A DNA stretch of 64,000 nucleotides from the NCBI GenBank assembly GCA_022410635.1, contig JAJVDF010000209.1, positions 858,427-922,426 of the forward strand, read 5' to 3'. This DNA comes from Tretioscincus oriximinensis. Its lineage: Eukaryota > Chordata > Lepidosauria > Squamata > Gymnophthalmidae. Within the stretch, counting starts at the first letter, position 1. Each line of letters opens with the position of its first letter. Position numbers and translations under genes: made by a program. This document shows, in pieces, positions 21,640-30,910 of the stretch. Under the pieces are notes generated by a model. The model was not told where the DNA came from, ran no database searches, and was given only the letters and a program-made list of their open reading frames with translations.

Positions 21640-22445
21640 GATCCACTGGTCCCTCAACCAGCGTAGATTCTCCCTGGCCCAGACAAGATGATGCCTGTGC
21701 TTGGCAGTGTGTTCAGGTACCCTTGCCAGTTGTCTAACATGCAGACCACACTGATATAAATGGTTACAAATGGTCTGATGTGACACTTGGATGCTTCTCA
21801 CCTCCTTTAAATGTGCCTGGAGTTCTGAAGCATTCATCATCCTGTTCCTTAGAGTAGGCTGACCAGATGACCCCTTTTTTGGGTGTGTGTGTTGAAAACC
21901 CGTTTTTGGGGTGCCTCCCAGTTTTTTCTGAGGAAAATCTTTTCAAAAAAAGTTTTTTTTGTTTATTAATTTTTGTTTTCCTCAGAAAAAACCAGGAGGC
22001 ACNCCAAAAACGCCTTTTCAACACCCCCCAAAAAGGGGTCATCTGGTCAGCCTACCTTAGAGCATTGTTTACAATGAAGTGGCCATCAGTATGTGAGGTT
22101 GCCAAAGGACGCCCACTTCTGTGCCTATTCCTGTTTCTCTGTATCCCTGTTGCAACCTGCTGATGACATTCTGTCCCACTTGCATCTGAGTGCATCCTCT
22201 TTGTAGCCTCGTAATGGTGAGGTACTGTTGCTCCATTGATCCATTCAGGGATCAACCACCTTTTGACACTTTTGTCAGAGATCAGTGAATTGTGCCAACA
22301 ATACTGAAACATTGATCAGTTGCACACGTGCTTTCTAAAGTGCTCAAGTGGTATCATTTGGTTCATTTGCAAAAAAAAATAATTAAAACTATTACGTTCG
22401 TCTAGAACTTTGCACCCAAAGTCAACTATCCCTAACTTTTTGTGA
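21640..22445 (-). pseudogene. Tc1-like transposase relic (N-terminal half), interrupted by a hAT element
   Basis: The minus strand encodes the DNA-binding half of a Tc1/mariner-superfamily transposase. A VGQNVISRL-like helix-turn-helix stretch lies around 22150-22190, in a different frame from what follows, so there is a frameshift. The linker motif SGRP (GRP codons at 22106-22114) is followed by NNALR. After the inserted element, the same reading resumes with NASELQAHL and, near 21659-21682, WARENLRW. The sequence ends before the first catalytic aspartate, so the catalytic domain is absent. Intact enzymes cut out and reinsert the transposon at TA sites. On the right, 22395-22445 looks like the untranslated end of the element. 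Confidence 0.8.
21847..22062. mobile_element. 200-bp hAT-type hairpin element nested in the Tc1-like relic
   Basis: The element spans 21855-22054. It begins taggctgaccagatgacccc and ends ggggtcatctggtcagccta, perfect 20-bp inverted ends. It is flanked by the 8-bp target duplication ccttagag (21847-21854 and 22055-22062). The interior is also largely palindromic (gggtgcctcccag against ggaggcacncc; gaggaaaa against ttttcctc). TAGG-GTGACC-like ends with 8-bp duplications point to the hAT superfamily. The insertion lies inside the transposase coding region, so it arrived after the Tc1-like copy. Confidence 0.9.
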
Positions 22446-23323
22446 GTATTTATATTTATGAGGACAAATATTCCAGAAATAACCTCCTTCAGTAGCCTGA
22501 TTTTTTATGGATCTGATGGGTTGGTTGGTGGTCATGGTGGGCTGAGATTGACTAGGAGTCTCTATAATCTTCTACCCCATCTGAGTATGCATGCAAAGAG
22601 ATTTGAATTCCTTGGGTCTCAATGTAACCTAGGTTCAAACATCAATACTATGATGATTCTGGAAACAGCAACAAGAGAAGATCCTCCATATCAGTTGTTT
22701 TATGATACTAGAAGAAGGCCCTTTCTTCAGCAGCCACAACTATAATCTCCATTCTAGATAGAAAAGAAAAGGATTTCTGCATAACAAAAGATCTCTGAAA
22801 GACGCATTGTTCATTGTTCTAAACTGCACTGGAAAAAACTTCTGGATCTTATAAGACGTCGGTGTGATGATATAAGCTACAAAATAACTTTTGTATTCTA
22901 ATAGGCAGGCAGTCTCATTATTAAGGTGCTTCATCAAATTTTATGTGACAGTGCATAGCAGTTGGAAACTATTATCTAAGATCTGTCATTTTTAATTCTA
23001 TGTATTTATAACCATTACATTAGCATTTTATTAAACCTGTAGAAAATGTGCATGCTAGATTTTTTCCTTACACATTTATCATTTTAATGGCAACACCTAC
23101 AAAATATTATTATATGGTGAAGCTATAAACATTGCATTACAGAATTGCATGAACAAAGACATTGTCCTCAGTGAATCTGTTCCATTTGTTAAGAAATGCT
23201 ATGAATTTATAGATAGTTTTGAAATTCCCCAAATATTCAAGAAGTGCAAGCTCATAAGAATTTTACTAATTATATCATGCTGCAAAACATAATTTAATAT
23301 GCTATTTAGAAGTGGAAATGGTC
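22446..23323. other. No recognised feature
   Basis: Unique-looking sequence; the 95-codon plus frame at 22458-22745 has no motif. Confidence 0.5.
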
Positions 23324-23654
23324 TCTAAACTTTATCCAGCAAAGGAGCTAGCAGCACTTTGAGACTAACTTGAGAAAAGTGGTTGGCATAAGCTTTCGTA
23401 GACAGGTCTACTTCTTCAGATGCATTTTGAGACTAACTTGAGAAAAGTGGTTNTGAGACTAACTTGAGAAAAGTGGTTGGCATAAGCTTTCGTAGACAGG
23501 TCTACTTCTTCAGATGCATTTTGAGACTAACTTGAGAAAAGTGGTTGGTATAAGCTTTTGTAGACAGGTCTACTTCTTCAGATGCATCTGAAGAAGTAGA
23601 CCTGTCTACGACTGCTAGACTAACACGGTTATTTCTCTGAAATCTAAAATTTAT
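23324..23654 (-). mobile_element. Hammerhead-family retroposon with tandem 68-bp units, antisense
   Basis: The insert 23336-23642 is flanked by 12-bp direct repeats with one mismatch (tctaaactttat, 23324-23335; tctaaaatttat, 23643-23654). Read on the minus strand, the 5' end is ttcagagaaataaccgtgtt, then agtctagcag. A short foldback centred near 23585 follows, then repeated units, and the 3' end ggagctcctttgctgg-like terminus at 23336. Units starting gagactaac at 23361, 23429, 23455 and 23523 give 68-, 26- and 68-base steps. Three units hold a minus-strand core CTGAAGA / stem II / GAAA or GAAA variant (about 23386-23419, 23480-23513, 23549-23582). An N at 23453 marks the truncated unit, so the unit number may be an assembly effect. 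Confidence 0.8.
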
Positions 23655-24372
23655 ATTTACTATACATACAGTATATTCTGCCCTACAGCCAATGATTTCA
23701 GAGTAGGTCATGATAATGTTCATTTTTCTCCAGAAATGTTCTGGGCAGATGTGTAAGCTTGTTATTTTCTTGAAGCTATAGTTTCCCCCAATATGTAAAA
23801 TCTTTCCAGTCATTTACTCCTGAAACACTTGGTTGACAAACAGAGGGACAACAGACAATATTTTTCACTGGTTTATTTAGATTACATTAAATTTGTTTTT
23901 TTTNAAATTGGCATATATTTAAAAAGAAAATTTAGTTTTGGAATAACTATTGACAGTAGTTTTCTGCCTAACCATAATGAACTCAGGATTGAGTCTCTTA
24001 AAATATATGCTTTAATGCTGCTCTCAAAGGGTATAAANGCATTTTGTTCTTTTAGCTGAAAAGGTTTTTCAGCAACAGTCAAAACTAGATAAACGTAACA
24101 GAATGAGGATTCTGTCTTTGTGTTGCCCATCATGAGACAATCTCTATTAAGGGTTTCAAGAACCCCATGATGCTGGTCTTGAGACCCCAACAAACAAATT
24201 AAGATACACTTTGAAACCAGCTCAGTCTGTATGGTCTTTCACCTATTTCCCCTTGTCTTTGGCTGAGGAAATAGCTCCTCTTTTCCATTTTCTGTTCTTA
24301 TTGTTTTTAGTGTGTTCACATTCTTTGTTTTTATGGGTATAGATTTCTGAGATCTTTGTATATAGGGATGTC
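23655..24372. other. No recognised feature
   Basis: AT-rich sequence. Frames of 76 (plus) and 103 (minus) codons overlap and contain ambiguous bases; neither is recognisable. Confidence 0.5.
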
Positions 24373-24633
24373 ACATTTTATATAGTCAATTTCAGAGAAA
24401 TAGCTGTGTTAGTCTAGCAGAAAGTCCAGCAAAGGAGCTAGCAGCACTTTGAGACTAACTTGAGAAAAGTGGTTGGCATAAGCTTTCGTAGACAGGTCTA
24501 CTTCTTCAGATGCTGAGGGACTAATGTCCTCAGCATCTGAAGAAGTAGACCTGTCTACGAAAGCTTATGCCAACCACTTTTCTCAAGTTAGTCTCAAAGT
24601 GCTGCTAGCTCCTTTGCTGGACATTTTATATAG
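24373..24633 (+). mobile_element. Hammerhead-family foldback retroposon with perfect 95-bp arms
   Basis: The insert 24386-24620 is flanked by a perfect 13-bp duplication acattttatatag (24373-24385, 24621-24633). The 5' end is ttcagagaaatagctgtgtt followed by agtctagcag. Arms 24424-24518 and 24528-24622 are exact reverse complements over 95 bases with a 9-base spacer; the last two bases of the right arm overlap the target duplication. Each arm, read in the proper direction, contains CTGAAGA (24537-24543 on plus), a hairpin-forming stem II (24544-24558), GAAA (24559-24562) and a GC-TTAT-GC stem-loop III (24563-24570), as in hammerhead ribozymes. The base after stem III is C where the cleavage rule requires U. 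Confidence 0.85.
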
Positions 24634-25435
24634 GATAGTCTTGATTTAGCCTTTGCCTTAGATTGGGAAGGGCTTGGCCTGGATATTCCAGGTTTATGAT
24701 CAGAGCATCATCTAATAAAGTTTGGTTTGAGGATAAACCAAGAATAAAGGACCAAATATTCATACTTGAAATCTGATGGGATTCTGAAAGCTCTTGGAAA
24801 AGCTGTGACTGACTTTGAGAAAAAGTCAAAACTTCATTGCCATTGCTATATCAACTGTACTTTCAAAATGCCTATTTTCAAAACTGTGACCTCCACAGAA
24901 GGAGCTATCATGGTGATTGCTATTCTTTTGGAAACAGGAGTTTCATAAGAATACCATTGATGGTTGAGGCTATCAAATAAAACACTCAATAGTCCCAAAC
25001 CTATGATTGAAGTTTATGTTTCACTTCAAGATCTGCGGCCATAGGAGTACAGATAGATCTTATGCTTTTGACAGAGAACTTTCCCCCAACTCCTGGGACC
25101 AGATTCTGCCCTTGGGAGTAGGTTTGACACCAAATGGTTGCAGCGATGTGTTGTGTGGTCACTACATTCTTGATACCCTTTCTGCATACCATATAATTCA
25201 TTCACTGTTCCATTGGTTTCATTCCATGTAGAAATGGCCACACTGGAGCTAGAAGTCACCTAGCTCTTTCAAACAGCCTATTTTAATGGAACCCTGTCTA
25301 TTAACACTGAAAACTGAATGTAGCTTTTGGGCCAATGCCCAACCTCTGAAGACTGGAAAGAATAAAATTTCCCAGTTTTTGCTGTTGCCAAGATGGCTCA
25401 TTTTAATGGTGTACAGACTTCAGGTACTACTTCTC
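24634..25435. other. No recognised feature
   Basis: Unique-looking sequence. Overlapping 66-77-codon frames at 25001-25259 lie on both strands and are not recognisable. Confidence 0.5.
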
Positions 25436-25941
25436 ATGTTGCTTCATAGGCTGCATTCCCATTAGACCAAAGGAATGGAAAACGGATTTTACCATTCCAA
25501 AATGAAAGCGAAGTGAGAGCTTAAAGNGCAGGCAATTTTACCCGAGGATTCATTTCATGTTAATGGCCCTATTTCTTGGTTGCTGAGTGCTCAATGAATC
25601 TTTGTTCTACCGGGCTGCAATAACAGGGAAGAACCTGCTTTTCCAGAGGAGGAAGGGAAGTAGCTGAGCCTTGAGGGAATGCAAAACAAAAGCCCCACTC
25701 TCTCTCTCTCACTTTTGTTCTCTGATCTCCATTGTCAAAGTAAATGTAGTGCGAATTACAAAAATAAGCAGCGACGATGCAGTTTCACCAGGAACTGCGG
25801 AGCAGAAACATGTGGTGTGTATTTAGAGCGATGCCACAGCACTTCCAAAACCGTTTTTATGGTAACAATCGGAATGCTGGGCTTTGGCTTCCCAGTCGTG
25901 CGTGCGTTTAGAGGTTATGGGAATGCAGCCTTAATGTTGCA
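25436..25941. mobile_element. DNA element with 15-bp inverted ends, superfamily uncertain
   Basis: aggctgcattcccat (25448-25462) is mirrored by atgggaatgcagcct (25917-25931). The direct repeat atgttgc lies just outside both ends (25436-25442 and 25934-25940), possibly part of an 8-bp hAT-like duplication with one mismatch. A 143-codon plus frame (25679-26110) starts inside and runs past the right end, so it is not the element's gene. Sequence near 56268 (gctgcattcccac) may be the end of a relative. Confidence 0.6.
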
Positions 25942-26855
25942 TCGTGATTGGTTCCACAATGCATTTTGGCCTATGCATTATAGGTTTCTTAAAGAAATCT
26001 GCATCAAGATCAGTATGTGGCAACAATTTGGTCCTCTTAACCAATGCCAGTCTAACTCTTGTCCTATGCAGATGAAGGTTAAGAGGGACAACTTCTGGAA
26101 TGCCACATAAGTGTGGAGGGGTAGGTCTTGGAATACAGTCTGACACAAAGTCTAGTGTAGAAAGTATAGTTTGTTAAAGTCTCACTCAGCATTTTGAAAA
26201 ATATTTTAAACTATACCTATTGGTTCCCTAAAAAAAAGGAAATCTGAATGGATATTGTAATTCATATAAATATGCTTCTGCTAAATACGGATTATATTTT
26301 ACACAATTTCTTAATTGTCTCTTCTTAACACACCATAGCTGAATCTTGTTTGCAGAATTTGCTTTTGAAAAAAACACCTAAGTGATTCATGATCCTATAG
26401 AACATGTTTATGGATTCTCTAAACACTAGATCAGATCTTGTGAGGATATTTACGTTCGGCTGAGTGCCCTGGGAAATNAATACTGAACTTTCTTGTGGAG
26501 GAAGTATATATAATTATGCTATATCACAAAACAGTATCCCTTAGGATTCAGCATTTTAAATCAGTTGCATCTTATAATTGCCACCAGTACCTGCCAGAGC
26601 TTGCCTATTATGCATAATTAGTTTTTAAAACCTCTGAAATTATTTGAAGGAGATGGGTTTAGATTGCTTTTTGCAGCTCAGCACCTTCTCTGTTTTTCAC
26701 ATTGTGGAGCACAGCTAGAATCATTTGCCTGCTTCCATCATTTCCCTGTTACTGCTCTCTGTTTTGCCAATGCCAGTAAAATAACAAAGCAANACACTAT
26801 ATACTCGATTCTTATCCACTTTGATGTCTGATAGGATTTTTGTTGATAAAATTTT
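25942..26855. other. No recognised feature
   Basis: AT-leaning unique-looking sequence. Confidence 0.5.
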
Positions 26856-26897
26856 CATTTATTTGCATGTCTGTACCACTATACCCAAAGATCTTAT
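26856..26897 (-). mobile_element. L2-type 3' tail fragment, antisense
   Basis: catttatttgcatgtctgta, then ccactatacccaaagatctt: the reverse of the L2 terminus, about 40 bases only. Confidence 0.6.
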
Positions 26898-27319
26898 AGC
26901 AGTTAACAATAAAAACAGAATTAACATATTAAAGAACAATAGTACTGTAAAGTAGGGAAGAGAGAGCTGTTTTTTCAGCTGTTTTTCAGGTTGTTCTACT
27001 GTAATAAGAAAGAAAACAAAGACAAGATCTTGATCGTATATGTACTTTTCAGCCATCTTCATTCCTGAAGAATTGAACTGAAAAGAAGAAAAGGCCCATA
27101 CCTTCCGTTTGTCTCTTCAACCCATCCACCCTCCCTGATAGGACAGAGGCAGGCACCAGGCACCCTCTAGAGGGAGACCAATCCAGAGTCTGCAATGAAT
27201 TCTGTCCACCCTGGTTTACTACTGAAACAAAAATAGTAAACTCCCAGGGCCGCTTCTGGTCCAGTGATAAAGCAGCACAGACAGTTGTGAATTCTTTGAA
27301 AGAGTGAATGTGCTTGTCA
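26898..27319. other. No recognised feature
   Basis: No element identified. The 143-codon minus frame at 27049-27480 owes its length to reading antisense through the adjacent CR1 end. Confidence 0.5.
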
Positions 27320-27329
27320 TTAAAATCAA

Positions 27330-27550
27330 TGGCTAGGATGGATGTCTGGATGTTGCCTCCAGGATGGAGCAACAAGCAGGACTCCTGAAATACCATTTGC
27401 AGGGAGTCATGAACAGGAGCATATTTTGCTTTCCTCTGTTCGGACTGCCCAGGTGCATCTGGTGGGCCTCTGTGTGACACAGAATGCTGGACTTGATGGG
27501 CTGTGGCCTGATCCAGTATGGCTCTTCTTATGTTCTTATGTTCTTAATGG
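27330..27550 (+). mobile_element. CR1-clade LINE 3' end, (TTCTTATG)n-tail subfamily
   Basis: Begins near ggctaggatggatgtctgga and ends cttatgttcttatgttctta. It is closely similar to the copies at 12.0 and 13.4 kb and contains only 3' untranslated sequence. Confidence 0.8.
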
Positions 27551-28734
27551 CTGTTTTCCATTACTGCTTTCCATTGCATTTTAATTTTATTTAAGCTTAG
27601 TTTGATGCACAACTAATTCTTGAAAAAGGATGCATATATACTTACACCATGTTACAGGAACATATTCTCCTCTCCAAGAATAATGATTGGGGTTTTTTTT
27701 AGGGGAAATAATAAAAATACTTGTCTGTATCTATGCCTTAATTTACTCAGAACTTTGCAGAATTCTTTCTCTGTAACATACCATTTTTTAAAAAAACAAC
27801 ACCCAAATATCTCCACTACCTGTGGCNTTTTACCAATATCTTTTGGTACATTTTGTTCATATGAACATTAGTCCCTGGTTATTTTAATATAAAAGGTTTC
27901 TCTTTTAAAATAAAAATATCATCCAAAGTTGTAAATAGAGATCTATCCTTTTACAGACAACTTCTGTCTGGATTTAGTATGATCTTATCTCTGGGGAAGG
28001 CATTCTCATTTCCTGTATTTATGTTTCTCTCGTTTTATTAAGTTATTCTGGGAAAGGCCTTTTTGTGACATTTTATATTTGCTAAGGCTTAATATGACTG
28101 TAGTGTTAGATACAAAACTATCCCAGTAATCTGATGAAAACTAACATTTTTGTAAGAAATATTTNGAAGATTTATTTTTGACTCAGTATTACTTAACTAT
28201 TAAGTAGTATTTGCATAACTTTAGAGCTTCTAAAATGATGACCACATGCCTATTCTGGACTGCTACCTTTGTGACAGGGTCCTACATGACTGTTCCTCAA
28301 ACCCCCCCCCCCCCATTTATAGTACATTCAAAGGTTGTAGGTAAAACTTTGTTTTCCTTTGTGGCGCTTAAAAACTTTGAAACTCTAAAAAGAATCAGTT
28401 TATCAAATCAGTTTCAGGAACATAAATGTTCTCACAGTTCCCATTATTATAAGTGTCGTATATCAATAGTGTTAAATGAGGTTAAAAGGAGAAAATTAGA
28501 ATATCTGTTAGCACATACAACAGACAAGAACTGTGCTAGCAAGTAAGTTAGAATAGATGTAATATCTNGACTGGAGAGATTGAGATGCTTTTGAAACCAC
28601 TTTTAAGGACGTGAGAACAAGGGGAGGTTTTTCACCTTTATTTCCTGTTTGAAAATAACAAAATGGTAGACTGCTGGTTAAGATAGATTTCTGAAGTACA
28701 AAAAATGTGGCCTAATCTAGCAGGAACTTCTTTT
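27551..28734. other. No recognised element; C13 homopolymer at 28302-28314
   Basis: AT-rich sequence with a run of 13 C. The 111-codon plus frame (28211-28546) spans that run and has no known motif. Confidence 0.45.
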
Positions 28735-30775
28735 CATAGAATCATGGAATCATAGAGTTGGAAGGGACCTCCAGTGTCATCGGGTCCAACCCCCTGCTCG
28801 ATGCAGGATTCATTAAACCATCCCAGACAGGTGACTGTCCAGTCTCTGTTTGAAGACTTCCAGGGAAGGCGAACTCACCACCTCTTGTGGCAAACTGTTC
28901 CACTGGTTTATCACCCTGACTGTTAGAAAGTTTTTTCTGATATCTAATCTAAATCTACTCCCCTGCAGTTTCATTCCATTGTTTCTAGTCCTTCCATGTG
29001 CTAATGAGAACAGTGCTGATCCCTCTGCTCTGTGACAACCCTTCAAATATTTGTAGGCAGCTATCAGGTCTCCTCTCAGTCTTCTCTTTTGCAGACTAAA
29101 CATCCCTAGATCCTTTAATCTTTCCTCATAGGACATGGTTTCCAGACCACTCACCATCCTTGTAACTCTCTTTTGTACTTGCTCTAGTTTATCAATGTCC
29201 TTTTTAAATTGGGCCCCCCAGAACTGAACACAGTATTCCAAGTGTGATCGTACCAACGTACTGTAGAGAGGAATAATTACTTCACGTGAGCGAGATTCTA
29301 TGCCCCTCTTGATACATCCCAGGATTGTGTTTGCCTTCTTTGCAGCTGCTTCACACTGNNNNNNNNNNNNNNNNNNNNNNNNNNNNNNNNNNNNNNNNNN
29401 NNNNNNNNNNNNNNNNNNNNNNNNNNNNNNNNNNNNNNNNNNNNNNNNNNNNNNNNNNNNNNNNNNNNNNNNNNNNNNNNNNNNNNNNNNNNNNNNNNNN
29501 NNNNNNNNNNNNNNNNNNNNNNNNNNNNNNNNNNNNNNNNNNNNNNNNNNNNNNNNNNNNNNNNNNNNNNNNNNNNNNNNNNNNNNNNNNNNNNNNNNNN
29601 NNNNNNNNNNNNNNNNNNNNNNNNNNNNNNNNNNNNNNNNNNNNNNNNNNNNNNNNNNNNNNNNNNNNNNNNNNNNNNNNNNNNNNNNNNNNNNNNNNNN
29701 NNNNNNNNNNNNNNNNNNNNNNNNNNNNNNNNNNNNNNNNNNNNNNNNNNNNNNNNNNNNNNNNNNNNNNNNNNNNNNNNNNNNNNNNNNNNNNNNNNNN
29801 NNNNNNNNNNNNNNNNNNNNNNNNNNNNNNNNNNNNNNNNNNNNNNNNNNNNNNNNNNNNNNNNNNNNNNNNNNNNNNNNNNNNNNNNNNNNNNNNNNNN
29901 NNNNNNNNNNNNNNNNNNNNNNNNNNNNNNNNNNNNNNNNNNNNNNNNNNNNNNNNNNNNNNNNNNNNNNNNNNNNNNNNNNNNNNNNNNNNNNNNNNNN
30001 NNNNNNNNNNNNNNNNNNNNNNNNNNNNNNNNNNNNNNNNNNNNNNNNNNNNNNNNNNNNNNNNNNNNNNNNNNNNNNNNNNNNNNNNNNNNNNNNNNNN
30101 NNNNNNNNNNNNNNNNNNNNNNNNNNNNNNNNNNNNNNNNNNNNNNNNNNNNNNNNNNNNNNNNNNNNNNNNNNNNNNNNNNNNNNNNNNNNNNNNNNNN
30201 NNNNNNNNNNNNNNNNNNNNNNNNNNNNNNNNNNNNNNNNNNGTTGTAAAATAAGTGTTCAGAAGTTCAGCTTTCTCAGTATTGTTTTTGATCATTTCAC
30301 CATTTTCCCTCTGTAGAACTCCTATAGCATCTTTAGCTTTTCTTTTNCTTTTGACGTACCCCCAAAACCCTTTATTATTGCTTTTTACATGCCTTGCAAG
30401 ACTCANTTCATATTCAGCTTTAGCTTTTCTGACACTTGCCCTACAATTACTGCAGACTGCCTTATATTCTTCCTTAGAAATGTCCCCCTTCTTCCATTTC
30501 ATAAACAGTATTTTNTTCTTTTTTAGTAAGTTATTAAGATTTGGGTTCAACCACAGTGGCCTCCTTAGATGCTTCCCATGTTTTCTTCTTTGGGGAATTG
30601 TTAAAGNTTGTGCTTTTAAAATCTCATTTTGCAAGATTTCCCATCCTTCTTGGACATTTCTGTCCTTTAAGACTTCCAACCATTGGATTCTTCCTACCCT
30701 CCTTCTTAGTCCATCAAAATCTGCTCTTCTGAAATCCAGTCTTGACGTCTGAGTCCTCTCAGGTCTTCCTCCCTT
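28735..30775 (-). pseudogene. CR1-clade LINE ORF2, catalytic core inside assembly gap
   Basis: This is a long CR1 copy. On the minus strand, from high to low coordinates: the linker after the endonuclease (LDFRRADFDGLRRRVGRIQW, about 30680-30740); the pre-RT region with RRPLWLNPNLNNLLKK, FMKWKKGDISKEEYKAV and KAELLNTYFT (to 30243); an 884-base N gap; then AKKANTILGCIKRGI, SHLEYCVQFWGAQFKKDIDKL, YEERLKDLGMFSLQKRRLRGDLI, RTRNNGMKL, and the C-terminal VINQWNSLPQEVV and PSLEVFKQRLDSHL near 28822-28900. It ends in the ATTCTATG-type tail at 28735. The gap length fits the ~300 missing residues that hold the reverse-transcriptase active site. Visible parts are largely open, so this copy is younger than the others. 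Confidence 0.9.
29359..30242. other. Assembly gap (884 N)
   Basis: All bases are N. The gap lies within one CR1 copy, which suggests that a repeat collapsed during assembly. Frames reported across it are meaningless. Confidence 1.
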
Positions 30776-30910
30776 CATTCCATTGTTTCTAGTCCTTCCA
30801 CGTTCCAATGAGAACAGTGCTGATCCCTCTGCTCTGTGACAGCCCCTCAGATATTTGTAGACAGCTATCAGGTCACCTCTCAGTCTTCTCTCAGTCTTTA
30901 AGCATTTTAA
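30776..30910 (-). mobile_element. CR1 C-terminal fragment joined in frame upstream of the CR1 copy
   Basis: Minus-strand RRLRGDLIAVYKYLRG and RTRNNGMK are the C-terminal motifs already present at 28.9-29.1 kb. Here they lie upstream of the endonuclease-RT linker, which normally precedes them by ~400 residues. The frame is open across the junction near 30775. Template switching during reverse transcription, or a deletion between two copies, would produce this order. Confidence 0.75.

Noticed and set aside
23336..23642. CRISPR-like array from regularly spaced repeats
   Set aside because: The units are head-to-tail copies of one retroposon in a vertebrate genome, with no spacers.
24373..24633. 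Classical MITE (DNA transposon) for the perfect hairpin
   Set aside because: The 12-15-bp variable target duplications and the 5'-truncated copy fit RNA-mediated insertion better.
25679..26110. 143-codon plus-strand frame
   Set aside because: It crosses the right inverted repeat of the element at 25.4-25.9 kb, has no known motif and no codon-usage support.
27049..27480. 143-codon minus-strand frame
   Set aside because: Its first part is the antisense translation of the CR1 3' end at 27.4 kb; similar antisense frames recur at other copies.
28211..28546. 111-codon plus-strand frame
   Set aside because: It spans a 13-base C run and resembles no known protein; likely chance.
29300..30316. Plus-strand frames of about 300 codons
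   Set aside because: They consist almost wholly of N and run antisense to a CR1 LINE.
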